DNA of 64,000 bases from Nonomuraea wenchangensis (GCF_900111685.1 NZ_FOHX01000009.1:186001-250000), one strand, 5' to 3'. Shown: positions 16,339 through 28,643, numbered from the stretch's first letter. Made by a program: numbers and translations. Notes: generated by a model not told the origin, from the letters alone.

Positions 16339-17205
16339 TCATTTCGTACGGTCCGGACTCGGCGTGGGGCAGGCGGCCGGCGTGGGCGAGGGCTCCGGCT
16401 CGAAGCTCTCCTTCTTGAGCGGGAGCGGATAGCGGTTGAGCACCGGCTCGCCGCAGGAGCGGTCGACGGTGTAGCCGTGGCTCTCCGGGTCGGTGATGAC
16501 GGGGTTGCCGTCCTGGTCGTAGAGGTAGACGTCGGCGAGCGGGGTGCCGTCCTTGGCGTACGGCCGGATGTTCGCCACGCCGACGGACTCCGAGCCCGTC
16601 ACGATCACGTTCGCGACGGGGGCGGCGGCGTAGGCGACGGGCGCGGGATCGGCGTCGAGCGGCTTGACCGCGATCAGGCCGGCGAACAGGGCGAGCGCGG
16701 CGAGCGCGTTGAGCCCGCCGGCGAACAGGGAGGCCGGGCGGCCACCGCGCCGCCGGCCGAACCACACCGACGCCCACACCAGGGCCACCACCACGGCCCA
16801 GTCGGCGGGGTTCTCGGGGACGGCCCGGCCGTAGCCGTAGAGCGAGAGCAGCAGCATGGCCAGCAGGTAGCCGCGCAGCACCCACCAGCCCGGCCGCAGC
16901 TCGGGCAGGAACGTCGCGAGGCTCCGGTAGGGCCCGTGGCGCAGCAGGGCCGTGTGCGCCCCCGTCGCCCACGCGCGCGGACGGAACCCGCGTCGCGCGC
17001 GGCGGCTCTGCGCGCGGCTCCCGTAGGCGGCCATCAGCTCCTCGGCGTAGGCGGCGGGCGGGCCCAGCCGGTCCTCCAGCGGCAGGCCCGGCGACTCGGC
17101 CGCGATCTCGGCCAGATGGTCGTCCAGGTCCTCCAGCAGTTCCTCGCGGTCGGGGTGGTCTCCCACGACCTCGCGTACGGCCCGGGCGTACTGGGCGGGG
17201 GTCAT
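16339..17205 (-). CDS. HAAS-domain membrane protein, partner of PadR
   Basis: A 288-residue membrane protein. Residues 1-65 are a helical HAAS/DUF1700-type domain (LLEDLDDHLAEIAAESPGLP). Three or four membrane helices follow (about 100-190), then a C-terminal segment of about 100 residues, probably outside the cell, ending in a Pro/Thr-rich tail. The stop of padR overlaps its start by four bases. PadR-HAAS pairs are known in Firmicutes and Actinobacteria as sensor/regulator couples; this one has an unusually large outer domain with no recognised fold. Confidence 0.65.
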   Translation of the reverse strand: MTPAQYARAVREVVGDHPDREELLEDLDDHLAEIAAESPGLPLEDRLGPPAAYAEELMAAYGSRAQSRRARRGFRPRAWATGAHTALLRHGPYRSLATFLPELRPGWWVLRGYLLAMLLLSLYGYGRAVPENPADWAVVVALVWASVWFGRRRGGRPASLFAGGLNALAALALFAGLIAVKPLDADPAPVAYAAAPVANVIVTGSESVGVANIRPYAKDGTPLADVYLYDQDGNPVITDPESHGYTVDRSCGEPVLNRYPLPLKKESFEPEPSPTPAACPTPSPDRTK

Positions 17206-17528
17206 CCTCGTCCCTCCTTCAGCAGGGATGCCATGGTGGCCACGAACGAGTTCCAGGTCCTGGCCTGGGCGGCGTACATGCTTCTGCCGGTCTCGTTGAG
17301 CCCGTAGTACTTGCGGTGCGGCCCCTCGTCGGAGGCCATCACGTAGGAGGTCAGGGCGCCGGCCTTGTAGAGGCGGCGCAGGGTGCCGTACACGGAGGCG
17401 TCGCCGACCTCCACGAGGCCCGCCTCCCTGAGCCTGCGCACGACGTCGTAGCCGTAGCCGTCGCGCTCGTCGAGCACCGCCAGGACGGCCAGGTCGAGCA
17501 CGCCCTTGAGGAGCTGGCTGCTGTCCAC
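17202..17528 (-). CDS. PadR-family transcription regulator
   Basis: A 108-residue winged-helix repressor. KGVLDLAVLAVLDERDGYGY and VGDASVYGTLRRLYKAGALT are the standard PadR recognition region, followed by the RKYYGLNETG wing. GTG 17528 is used, giving a start of VDSSQLLKG. No Shine-Dalgarno is visible, and a dyad lies immediately upstream. It is translationally coupled to the HAAS gene, so the pair is probably autoregulated. Confidence 0.85.
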   Translation of the reverse strand: MDSSQLLKGVLDLAVLAVLDERDGYGYDVVRRLREAGLVEVGDASVYGTLRRLYKAGALTSYVMASDEGPHRKYYGLNETGRSMYAAQARTWNSFVATMASLLKEGRG

Positions 17529-17533
17529 GCGAA

Positions 17534-17547
17534 GCACACTACTGTGC
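17534..17547. promoter_or_regulatory. Dyad upstream of padR, probable PadR operator
   Basis: GCACA-CTAC-TGTGC is a perfect dyad six bases before the padR start. PadR proteins bind dyads of this size in their own promoters (TGT...ACA type ends). The position would block a leaderless start. Confidence 0.45.
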
Positions 17548-17627
17548 AATGCGCGGTAGTGGCAAACGAAAAACCGGGTGCCGCACGAGGCGGCCACCCG
17601 GTTCTTCGATCAGTCGAACCCGTCGCC

Positions 17628-18797
17628 TCAGGCGGCGGTCGACGGAGCCGGAGCGTCCGTCGGGGGCGCCTGCGTGGCGGGCGCCTGCGTCGTCACGACC
17701 TTGCAGGCCGCGTACGACTGGAAGATCGACTCGGTGTTGTTCGGACCACTCACCGTCAGGCTGACCCTGCCGCCCTTGGTGGCCTCACCGACCAGCGCGC
17801 TCTCGGGCAGCGTCACGGTCTTCGAGTCGGAGCCGCGGAAGAACGACTCGCCCGAGGACACGGAGACACCGTTCACCCGCCAGGTCCAGGAGACCTTGGC
17901 CGAGCCGGTGGTGCTCACGGTGGCGTGCGCGCCCAGCTTGCAGCCGTCGTGGTTGGTGGCGGTCACCAGACCGGACACCGCGACCTTGCTCACGGGAGCG
18001 GGAGCCGGGTCCTTGCACCAGACCGAGTACGAGGCCCGGTTGGACCAGGCGCGGTCGGGGCCGAGGATCTGCAGCTGAGCCCAGCCACGGTGGCTCTCGC
18101 GCGGCGAGAAGCCGAAGCCGACCTTGGCGGCGTGGCGGACCTTCACCTTGCCGTAGTCGACAGCGTCACCGTTGAGCACCCAGCGGTACTTCACCCAGGT
18201 CGGCCGGTCGGCCTTGATCAGGCCGGTGAAGCCGATCTTGTTGCCGGGGCTGCAGACACCGACGTAGGAGTCGGGGTTGGCCCAGGCGCTCGCCGACACC
18301 GAGGGGGTGCCGCCGGGGAGGTGGATGTCGACCTTCGGCTCCCTCTCCCGCTCCGCCTCGGCGCAGGATACGGAGAAGTAGCCCTTCTTGGTGACGAACT
18401 TCTTCGGGGAGAGGACCTGGACGGCCTCCCAGCCCTTCACGTCCTCCTTGAAGGTGATCGACTGCTTGACGGTGACCGACTTGGTGCCCTTGCCCTTGAG
18501 CTTGATCACACTGACCTTGCTCTTGGACCCGTCACCGTGCAGCCAACGGTAGGCCAGCTCGGTCTTGCCCTTGACGGACACCTTGATCTTCGCCGAGAAG
18601 TTGACCTTGACCGGACAGTCGCCTTCGTACTTGCCCGGCTTGGCCTTGGGCGCGGTCGCCGAGACCTTGACACCGGTCTTGCCGGCCGTGGCCGCCTGCG
18701 CGGGACCAGCGACGAGTCCAGCGGTCAGGGTGGCGAGCACCGCGGCCGACGCGCCGAACGCCGCCGCCCTGCGAGCGGCTAACCCAGAGAACTTCAT
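17628..18797 (-). CDS. Secreted protein with three Cys-paired repeat modules
   Basis: A 389-residue exported protein. Residues 1-36 form a Sec signal peptide ending AGPAQA-A. Three modules of about 100 residues follow. Each has one Cys near its start (GDCPV, GVCSP, DGCKL) and one at its end (SVSC, SVWC, YAAC), so one disulfide per module is likely. Shared features include YRW/WTW and a beta-rich pattern, like Ig-type folds. The first module is very lysine-rich. A Thr/Pro/Ala tail ends the protein. It has no sortase signal and no enzyme motif. A role in adhesion or a structural role outside the cell is a guess. Confidence 0.65.
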   Translation of the reverse strand: MKFSGLAARRAAAFGASAAVLATLTAGLVAGPAQAATAGKTGVKVSATAPKAKPGKYEGDCPVKVNFSAKIKVSVKGKTELAYRWLHGDGSKSKVSVIKLKGKGTKSVTVKQSITFKEDVKGWEAVQVLSPKKFVTKKGYFSVSCAEAEREREPKVDIHLPGGTPSVSASAWANPDSYVGVCSPGNKIGFTGLIKADRPTWVKYRWVLNGDAVDYGKVKVRHAAKVGFGFSPRESHRGWAQLQILGPDRAWSNRASYSVWCKDPAPAPVSKVAVSGLVTATNHDGCKLGAHATVSTTGSAKVSWTWRVNGVSVSSGESFFRGSDSKTVTLPESALVGEATKGGRVSLTVSGPNNTESIFQSYAACKVVTTQAPATQAPPTDAPAPSTAA

Positions 18798-18974
18798 GGT
18801 GAGAGTGCTCCATTCCGTATGAGGGAAAAGGACGCGCTCGGGAACGGTCGCCACGCCGACACTTTCCGTGCACGGCAATATGGCAAAGCCCCCGTAATGC
18901 TCCTTTACCTAAGCACAAATATGATTGCACACTCAACACGGATGAAGATCCGTAATGTCCGTATTTCGCTACAC
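18798..18974. other. AT-richer intergenic region with a hairpin
   Basis: The gap between ppx and the secreted-protein gene (both reverse) is clearly lower in GC than its surroundings (18880-18975 especially). ACGGAT-GAAG-ATCCGT (18938-18953) is a 6-bp hairpin right after the ppx stop and may be its terminator. The rest probably holds the promoter of the secreted-protein gene; no clear -35/-10 pair could be fixed. Confidence 0.4.
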
Positions 18975-19922
18975 CTATCGCGCGAGCGACCAGGCAATAC
19001 CGTCCAAGATGTCGTGTTCGCTGACAATGACCTGCGAAAACGCGAAACGGCGGACGATCCGGTCCAAAATGAGCGCGCCTGCCCCGATGACGTCAACTCG
19101 GCCCGGATGCATCACCGGCAGCGCGGCCCTCTCACCGTGCGTCATCGCGAGCAGCCGCCGCGTCACCTCGTGCACGTGCTCGGCCGACAGCCGCGCGTGG
19201 TGGATGCGCTCCGGCTCGTACGCGGGCAGGGCGAGCGCGATGCCCGCGACCGTCGTCACGGAGCCGGCCAGGCCCACGAGCGTGTGGGCACGGCGTACCG
19301 GCACCTCCGCCTCCACCCGGTCCAGCGCCGCCTCGATGTCGGCCACCACGGCCTCCAGCGCCCCCGCGGGCGGCGGGTCGCCGGCGTCCTTGAGGTGCCG
19401 CTCGGTCAGCCGCACGCAGCCGATGTCCACCGACAGCGCCGCCTCGGCGTGCCGCTCGCCCACCACGAACTCGGTGGACCCGCCGCCGATGTCCACCACC
19501 AGGTAGGGGGGCAGCGGGCCCTCGGGCACCTCGGTCTCCGGCGACAGCCGCACCAGGCCCCTCGTCGCCCCGGTGAACGACAGCTCGGCCTCCTCGGCCC
19601 CCGACACGACCTCGGGCTCAACGCCGAAGATCTCGCGCACCCCGGCCACGAAGTCCTCGCGGTTGGCGGCGTCCCTGGTCGCGCTCGTCGCCACGACGCG
19701 GGTCGCGCTCGCGTCGTGCCGCTCGATCAGCTCCTGGTAGCCGCGCATGGCCTTGAACGTACGCTCCAGCGCGTCGGGCGCCAGCCGGCCGGTCCGGTCG
19801 ACGCCCTGCCCGAGGCGGACGATCTCCATCCGCCGCTCGACGTCGTCGATCTGGTCGTCGCCGACGTCCGCGATGAGCAGGCGTACGGAGTTGGTGCCGC
19901 AGTCGACGGCGGCTACACGCAT
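18975..19922 (-). CDS. ppx: Exopolyphosphatase / pppGpp phosphohydrolase (Ppx/GppA)
   Basis: A 315-residue protein of the ASKHA fold that removes terminal phosphate from polyphosphate or pppGpp. The N-terminal phosphate loop is VAAVDCGTNSVRLLIADV, and the second is YLVVDIGGGSTEFVVG. The short length is that of actinobacterial Ppx1-type enzymes lacking the C-terminal HD domain. Its start overlaps the DUF501 gene by ten bases, giving the usual actinobacterial order ftsB-DUF501-ppx. Confidence 0.86.
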   Translation of the reverse strand: MRVAAVDCGTNSVRLLIADVGDDQIDDVERRMEIVRLGQGVDRTGRLAPDALERTFKAMRGYQELIERHDASATRVVATSATRDAANREDFVAGVREIFGVEPEVVSGAEEAELSFTGATRGLVRLSPETEVPEGPLPPYLVVDIGGGSTEFVVGERHAEAALSVDIGCVRLTERHLKDAGDPPPAGALEAVVADIEAALDRVEAEVPVRRAHTLVGLAGSVTTVAGIALALPAYEPERIHHARLSAEHVHEVTRRLLAMTHGERAALPVMHPGRVDVIGAGALILDRIVRRFAFSQVIVSEHDILDGIAWSLAR

Positions 19923-20401
19923 GGTCCGTCACTCCACCACTCGGGGAGGGCGTCCAGCGCCTCCCTGCCGATCGGGTTGACACCGGGCGCCGCCAGCTCG
20001 TGCGCGACGAGCGCGTGCAGGCACTTGACCCGCTTCGGCATGCCTCCGGTGCTCTGCATGTCGCGCGGGAGCGGCTCCAGGCCCTCCTCCTCGGCCGCCG
20101 CGTCCCGCCTGGCCACGTAGTCGTCGTGCGCGGCCTGGTAGGCGGCGGCGAGCTCCGGGTCCGTGGCGAGCCGCGCCTGCATCTCGCGCATCAGGCCGGA
20201 GCCCTCCAGCGTGCCGATGGCCGAGGCCGCCTTCGGGCAGGTCAGGTAGTAGAGGGTCGGGAACGGCGAGCCGTCGGGCAGCCGCGGCGCGGTCTCCACC
20301 ACGTCGGGGTTGCCGCACGGGCAGCGGTGCGCCACCTCGCGCAGCCCTCGGGGCGGCCGGCCGAGCTGCTGCCGGACGACCTCGACGTCTTTACTGTCCA
20401 A
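19913..20401 (-). CDS. DUF501 family protein
   Basis: A 162-residue protein of unknown function found next to ftsB/ppx in actinomycetes. It has CPCGNPDVVETAPRLPDGSP and the conserved LYYLTCPKAASAIGTLEGSG, with Cys and His that could bind metal. TTG 20401 is taken as start because the protein begins at the family position (DVEVVRQQLGRPPRG) and overlaps the end of ftsB by 11 bases. Confidence 0.8.
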   Translation of the reverse strand: MDSKDVEVVRQQLGRPPRGLREVAHRCPCGNPDVVETAPRLPDGSPFPTLYYLTCPKAASAIGTLEGSGLMREMQARLATDPELAAAYQAAHDDYVARRDAAAEEEGLEPLPRDMQSTGGMPKRVKCLHALVAHELAAPGVNPIGREALDALPEWWSDGPCV

Positions 20402-20885
20402 CGCTTTCCTTCTTCGTCGGCCCGGGAGTGGGGCTGGTCGTGGGCTTGGTGCTCGGGGTCGCGCTCGGCTGCGGAGCCCGGTCGGTGACGGCCCGGCGGC
20501 CGGTGCCCGCGTCGGCGGCCTCCACGGACTCCCACAGCGTCTGGTACCAGGGCGGCGTCGTCGCCGGCTGCTTGACCGTCGTCCGCCGCTCGTCCTCGCC
20601 GGGCTCCATCACGACGAAGCACTTCTCGCCTGGCCCGCAGTAGTGCAGCCGCTCCTTGGCCGTCTTCTTGATCCAGTTGGGGTCGTTGGCCTGCTGGTCC
20701 CTGGCCAGCAGCGCCTGCTTCTCGGCCTCGACCCTGGCCTTCTCCGCGCGCAGCTCGGAGATGCTGCGGCGCAGGCTGATGTACTCGCGCACAGGGTAGG
20801 CCAGGCTCATCGCGATCGCGCACACCACGACGGCCAGGATGGCGGCCCGCCCGGTGAGCTGCGGCCTCTTCGCCACTGCTGCCAC
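20391..20885 (-). CDS. ftsB: Septum formation initiator FtsB/DivIC-like
   Basis: A bitopic cell-division protein of about 164 residues. After a short cytoplasmic start comes one membrane helix (AAILAVVVCAIAMSLAYPV), then a coiled coil (SLRRSISELRAEKARVEAEK). The FtsB motif with a conserved Cys pair follows (RLHYCGPGEKCFVVM). The C-terminus is a Pro/Thr-rich tail. GTG 20885 is preferred, with GGAAGG five bases upstream. GTG 20930 would place a 10-bp hairpin inside the coding region. It follows eno, as in most actinobacteria. Confidence 0.83.
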   Translation of the reverse strand: MAAVAKRPQLTGRAAILAVVVCAIAMSLAYPVREYISLRRSISELRAEKARVEAEKQALLARDQQANDPNWIKKTAKERLHYCGPGEKCFVVMEPGEDERRTTVKQPATTPPWYQTLWESVEAADAGTGRRAVTDRAPQPSATPSTKPTTSPTPGPTKKESVGQ

Positions 20886-20901
20886 AACCCCCTTCCGGAA
20901 C

Positions 20902-20925
20902 GACTCGCGGGAGTACCCGCGAGTC
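20902..20925 (-). terminator. Hairpin between eno and ftsB
   Basis: GACTCGCGGG-AGTA-CCCGCGAGTC is a perfect 10-bp stem with a 4-base loop, 12 bases after the eno stop on the reverse strand. It lacks a T-tract. It may partly end eno transcription, or protect its 3' end, before ftsB. Confidence 0.6.
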
Positions 20926-20936
20926 GTCACTCGAAA

Positions 20937-22214
20937 CTAGCGCCGGAAACGCGGGAACGCCGAACGACCCGCGTAACGGGCGGCGTCGTCGAGGAGCTCC
21001 TCGATGCGCAGCAGCTGGTTGTACTTCGCGACCCGGTCGGAACGGGCGGGCGCGCCGGTCTTGATCTGACCGCAGTTGACCGCCACCGCGAGGTCGGCGA
21101 TCGTCGTGTCCTCGGTCTCGCCGGAGCGGTGGCTCATCATGCACCGGTAGCCGCTGCGGTGGGCGAGGTCCACGGCGTCGAGCGTCTCCGACAGCGTGCC
21201 GATCTGGTTGACCTTGACCAGCAGGGCGTTGGCCGCGCCCGCCTCGATGCCGCGCTCCAGCCGCTCGGGGTTGGTGACGAACAGGTCGTCGCCGACGAGC
21301 TGCACCTTGTCGCCGAGCGAGGCGGTGATGGCCTTCCAGCCCTCCCAGTCCTCCTCGTCGAGCGGGTCCTCGATGGACACCAGCGGGTAGTTGGCGACCA
21401 GGTCCTCGTAGAAGGCGATGAGCTCCTGCGCCGACAGGCCCTTGCCGTCGATCGTGTAGACGCCGTCCTTGTGGAACTCGGTGGCGGCCACGTCGAGGGC
21501 GAGCGCGACGTCCTCGCCCGGCGTGTAGCCGGCCCGCTCGATGGCGACGAGGATCAGGTCGAGCGCGTCGCGGTTGGAAGGCAGGTTGGGGGCGAAGCCG
21601 CCCTCGTCGCCCAGGCCGGTGGCGTAGCCCTTCTCCTTGAGCACGCCCTTCAGCGCCTGGTAGACCTCGGTGCCCATCCGCACGGCCTCGCGGAAGGTCT
21701 CCGCGCCGATCGGCGCGATCATGAACTCCTGGATGTCCACGTTGGTGTCGGCATGCGCGCCGCCGTTGAGGATGTTCATCATCGGCACCGGCAGCACGTG
21801 CGCGTTGGGGCCGCCCAGGTAGCGGAAGAGCGGCAGCTCGGCGCTGTCGGCGGCGGCCTTGGCCACGGCCAGCGACACGCCGAGGATCGCGTTGGCTCCG
21901 AGCTTCGACTTGTTGGGCGTGCCGTCCAGGTCGATCATGATCTGGTCGATGATGCGCTGGTCCTCGGCCTCGATGCCGCCGATCTCCTCGAAGATCTCGT
22001 CGGTGACGGCGAGAACGGCCTTCTCCACGCCCTTGCCGCCGTAACGCTTGCCGCCGTCACGCAGCTCGACCGCCTCGAACTGGCCGGTGGACGCCCCGCT
22101 CGGCACGGCCGCGCGGCCGGTGCTGCCGTCGTCGAGCACGACCTCGACCTCGACCGTGGGGTTGCCCCGGGAGTCGAGGATCTCGCGAGCGTATACGACC
22201 TCGATGGTAGCCAC
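20937..22214 (-). CDS. eno: Enolase
   Basis: A 425-residue glycolytic enzyme converting 2-phosphoglycerate to phosphoenolpyruvate. Characteristic segments are AREILDSRGNPTVEVEV at the N-terminus, the GLGDEGGFAPNLPSN loop, LLVKVNQIGTLSETLDAV with the catalytic Lys, and the signature MMSHRSGETEDTTIADLAVA. GTG 22214 gives the family start and has AGGAG eight bases upstream. It lies between mazG and ftsB, the normal actinobacterial context. Confidence 0.96.
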   Translation of the reverse strand: MATIEVVYAREILDSRGNPTVEVEVVLDDGSTGRAAVPSGASTGQFEAVELRDGGKRYGGKGVEKAVLAVTDEIFEEIGGIEAEDQRIIDQIMIDLDGTPNKSKLGANAILGVSLAVAKAAADSAELPLFRYLGGPNAHVLPVPMMNILNGGAHADTNVDIQEFMIAPIGAETFREAVRMGTEVYQALKGVLKEKGYATGLGDEGGFAPNLPSNRDALDLILVAIERAGYTPGEDVALALDVAATEFHKDGVYTIDGKGLSAQELIAFYEDLVANYPLVSIEDPLDEEDWEGWKAITASLGDKVQLVGDDLFVTNPERLERGIEAGAANALLVKVNQIGTLSETLDAVDLAHRSGYRCMMSHRSGETEDTTIADLAVAVNCGQIKTGAPARSDRVAKYNQLLRIEELLDDAARYAGRSAFPRFRR

Positions 22215-22305
22215 GGGATGCGCTCCTAAATCGGAAGACGATATGCCTTCAGAGCCTATCGGTCCGGCCCCCCGTGGCAGGTCGCCGGGCACGCGCGCGC
22301 CGGGG

Positions 22306-23247
22306 TCAGCGGCTCTCCCACGCGCGGACGCGGTCGCGGTAGGCGCGGGCCGCGGCGCGCAGCTCCGCCTCGGCGTCGACCCCGGCCTCCCCGGCCCGCC
22401 GGACCAGGTCGAACAGCTCCCGGGCCACGCCCTGGCCGACCCCGGCCGCCAGCGATCCTGGCGCGCCGGCCCGCTCGGCCCTGCGGACGAGCTGGGCGGC
22501 CAGCGACAGCGCGGGCTGGCCCATCGGGACGCCGTCGAGCGCCGACTCACGTCCCTTGGCCGCCCGCTCGGCCGCCTTGATGGCCTCCCAGTTGTCGTTG
22601 ACCTGGTCGGCGCTCTCGGCGCGCACCGAGCCGAAGACGTGGGGGTGGCGGCGTACGAGCTTCTCGACGATGCCGGCGGCCACGTCGTCGATGTCGAAGT
22701 CCTCGGCCACCCTGGCGTGGAAGACGACCTGCAGCAGCAGGTCGCCCAGCTCCTCGCGGAGCGCCCGGTGGTCGCCCTGCTCGATGGTCTCCAGCACCTC
22801 GTACGCCTCTTCGAGCAGGTAAGGCACCAGCGACTCGTGCGTCTGCCCGCGGTCCCACGGGCACTCGGTCCGCAGCCGGTCCATCACCGCGACGAGGTCG
22901 AGCACCCGCGCGCCCGGCAGGTCGTACGAGCCGGGCACGACCTCGATCAGCGGCGGGTCGGCCATCGCCACGGCGGCGTGCCCGACCGCCCGCATGAACT
23001 CCTCGTCGCCGCCCTCCGAGCCCGACCCGGCCAGCCAGACCACGGTCTCGCCGACCGCCCGCGCGGCCAGCGCCCGCGGGTCGGGCTCGACGACCTCGAC
23101 CTCGACGCCGGCCTCGGCGAGGTAGGGGAGCTGGGGATGCGCCGCGTTCGCGGTCAGTACGGGACCGGAACGCAGCGCCTCCCACGCCTGGTGGCTCAGC
23201 AGCCCGGGGGCGACCCTGGGCGAGGTGGTGACGACGACGAGCGGCAC
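22306..23247 (-). CDS. mazG: Nucleoside triphosphate pyrophosphohydrolase MazG
   Basis: A 313-residue housecleaning NTPase. The catalytic domain begins at about residue 120 with VMDRLRTECPWDRGQTHESL. Metal ligands follow in YLLEEAYEVLE and LREELGDLLLQVVFHA. The first 115 residues form the extra N-terminal domain seen in Streptomyces-type MazG. It precedes eno and follows the SurA-like lipoprotein gene by three bases, so it is probably part of an mfd-side operon. Confidence 0.88.
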   Translation of the reverse strand: MPLVVVTTSPRVAPGLLSHQAWEALRSGPVLTANAAHPQLPYLAEAGVEVEVVEPDPRALAARAVGETVVWLAGSGSEGGDEEFMRAVGHAAVAMADPPLIEVVPGSYDLPGARVLDLVAVMDRLRTECPWDRGQTHESLVPYLLEEAYEVLETIEQGDHRALREELGDLLLQVVFHARVAEDFDIDDVAAGIVEKLVRRHPHVFGSVRAESADQVNDNWEAIKAAERAAKGRESALDGVPMGQPALSLAAQLVRRAERAGAPGSLAAGVGQGVARELFDLVRRAGEAGVDAEAELRAAARAYRDRVRAWESR

Positions 23248-23250
23248 GGG

Positions 23251-23850
23251 CTAGCCCTGCGGGGTCTGCGCGGCGTCCGACTGCTTGCCGAAGCGGCCCG
23301 CGTCCACGAACGGCCCCGGGTTGGCCTGCGAGCGCTGCGGGTTGAGCGTGCCGTAGCGCGGGTTGACCACCGGCTTGATCGCGCTGAACTCCTCGGCCAG
23401 CCGCTGCTGCCCGCTCTCGCCGCCGAACTGCTGCTGCAGCTTGGCCAGCCCGACCATCGCCCGACCGTAGTCGTGCGCGTCGGACGGGACCACGCCCTGC
23501 GACAGCAGGTTGATCTCGGCCGACTGGAACTGGCCGGGATCCTTGATCGCCGAGTCGACCTCGGCCTCGCTGACCTGCACGTTGTAGCGGGCCAGCAGCT
23601 GCTCGGTGATGGCCACGTTGACCAGGCGCTGGAGCACGACGTGGCTGACCGGGATGCCTTGGAGGTCCGCCTCGCTGAGGTTGTTGCGCTGGAGCGCCGC
23701 CTTGTATGCCTGCGCGTCCGCGTTGACCTCGCTCACCGTGATGCGGTCGTCGCCGACCACGGCCGCGGCCCCGACATGGGAGGGGGAAGAGCAGGCGGTC
23801 AGGGCCAGGCCCGCCGCGGCGGCGGCCACCGCCACTCGTATCGACTTCAC
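23251..23850 (-). CDS. SurA-N-like chaperone lipoprotein
   Basis: A 199-residue exported lipoprotein. The signal peptide is VAVAAAAAGLALTACSS with lipobox LTAC. The body resembles the SurA N-terminal domain: VVGDDRITVSEVNADAQAYK, then RLVNVAITEQLLARYNVQVS. There is no PPIase domain. Actinobacteria usually have this gene between mfd and mazG. It probably assists folding of secreted proteins at the outer face of the membrane. Confidence 0.75.
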   Translation of the reverse strand: MKSIRVAVAAAAAGLALTACSSPSHVGAAAVVGDDRITVSEVNADAQAYKAALQRNNLSEADLQGIPVSHVVLQRLVNVAITEQLLARYNVQVSEAEVDSAIKDPGQFQSAEINLLSQGVVPSDAHDYGRAMVGLAKLQQQFGGESGQQRLAEEFSAIKPVVNPRYGTLNPQRSQANPGPFVDAGRFGKQSDAAQTPQG

Positions 23851-23880
23851 ATGCGTCCCTTTCCGACCGATAAATCGCCG

Positions 23881-27369
<3,489 letters not shown>

Positions 27370-27462
27370 CAGATACGCCCACAGCCCCACGACGGCATCA
27401 CGATCACCCCCGGCCATGTCAGGTCGCGGGGGTGTGGTTCCCAGACTACTCGCCGCCGGACC

Positions 27463-27825
27463 TCAGCCGACGCGGTAGCCGGCGACGGAGGGCCAGCGCA
27501 CGGTGAGCACGGTGGAAAGCTCCTCGGCCCGCCAGGAGTGATCGACGCCCTTCCCCCACACCACGTAGTCGCCCGGCTCGGACAGCAGGACGCTGCGGTC
27601 GGGCAGCTCCACCCGGAACCGCCCGCTGACGAGCACGAGCAGCGCGGTGCGCACCTCACCGCGCACCCAACGCGCCCGGACCTCGCCCGGCGGGTGGACG
27701 CCCCACTTGATCTCGACCTCGTCGCTGTGCCGCGGATCGCCGGGCGGCCTGAAGTGGCCGAGCAGCCAGCCGTCGTCGGCCGCGCCGTCCACGACCGCGT
27801 TGCCGACGTAGATTTGGTCGCTCAT
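27463..27825 (-). CDS. Small cupin-fold protein
   Basis: A 120-residue beta-barrel protein. The cupin pattern is partial: VEIKWGVHPPGEVRA, then LVLVSGRFRVELPD and LSEPGDYVVWGKGVDHSW. The final His would be one metal ligand, but the full HxH...E set is not evident. Annotators sometimes label such proteins signal-peptidase-like by mistake. It is upstream of mfd on the same strand and divergent from the methyltransferase. Function unknown. Confidence 0.6.
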   Translation of the reverse strand: MSDQIYVGNAVVDGAADDGWLLGHFRPPGDPRHSDEVEIKWGVHPPGEVRARWVRGEVRTALLVLVSGRFRVELPDRSVLLSEPGDYVVWGKGVDHSWRAEELSTVLTVRWPSVAGYRVG

Positions 27826-27887
27826 GGGCCAGGACGCTAGCAGCGATATGCGTTACCAATACCGACCGCATGACTACTCTAGGTCAC

Positions 27888-28607
27888 ATGTCTGAGGTGC
27901 GATCGGTCGCCCAGCGGGGCGATCTCTTCGATCAGCGGGTCCGCGAGCACTGGACCGGCCAGCTCGGCAGACGGCTCGACGTGCTGGTCGCAGGCTGCGC
28001 CCACGACGAGCCGCTGGCGCCCGAGCGGGTCGAGACCAGGTGCACGGGGGTCGACGAGGACCATCCGGCGATCCGCAAGGTGCTGGACGAGCGGGCCGAC
28101 CTGGTGGCCTGGTCGCTCGGCGACCTGCGCGGCGTGCCGCTGCCGCCCAGGTCCTACGACCTGATCCAGCTCTCGTTCCTGCTGGAGCGGGTCAGGCACG
28201 CCGAGCTGGTGCTCGACCGGCTGCTGCAGGCGCTGCGGCCGGGCGGGCTGGTGCTGCTGCGCATGCGCGACCGCGGGTCGGCGTACGGCCTGCTGGACCG
28301 CCTCACGCCGAGGTGGCTGCGCCGGGCGCTGTGGCGGGCGGTGGTGCGTCCGGGCACGCCGGGGCCGTTGCCGGCCGTGTACGAGCCGCTGACCTCCGCC
28401 GACGGCATGCACGCGTTCTGCCTCAGCCGCGGGCTCATGGTCACCGACGAGGAGCGGCGGACGAGCGGCCCCGCCAGGTCGAGCCGGCTGGGCCGGGCCG
28501 CGATCGCCGCGGTCTCCCGGCTGACCAGCGGACGCTGTCCCGCCGGGCACGACGAGATCACCATGGTCATCAGGAAGCCTCAGCATCACTTCGCCAGGGT
28601 GCTCTAG
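27888..28607 (+). CDS. Class I methyltransferase-like protein
   Basis: A 239-residue protein with a Rossmann methyltransferase outline: LDVLVAGCAHDEPLA in place of the glycine-rich loop, CTGVDEDHPAIRKV (ribose-binding acid), SYDLIQLSFLLERV (motif IV) and ALRPGGLVLLRMRD (motif V). The SAM loop is degenerate (AGCAHD), so binding may be weak or the substrate unusual. ATG 27888 is used; ATG 27870 is in frame. It lies between mfd and the sulfate genes and may not belong to either group. Confidence 0.6.
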   Translation: MSEVRSVAQRGDLFDQRVREHWTGQLGRRLDVLVAGCAHDEPLAPERVETRCTGVDEDHPAIRKVLDERADLVAWSLGDLRGVPLPPRSYDLIQLSFLLERVRHAELVLDRLLQALRPGGLVLLRMRDRGSAYGLLDRLTPRWLRRALWRAVVRPGTPGPLPAVYEPLTSADGMHAFCLSRGLMVTDEERRTSGPARSSRLGRAAIAAVSRLTSGRCPAGHDEITMVIRKPQHHFARVL

Positions 28608-28643
28608 CGGCCTGCTTGAATGAGTCGGTACACTCCTTCCCTA

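Noticed and set aside
20310..22229. A 639-residue forward frame opposite ftsB and eno
   Set aside because: Shadow of enolase; no ribosome-binding site and no recognisable domain.
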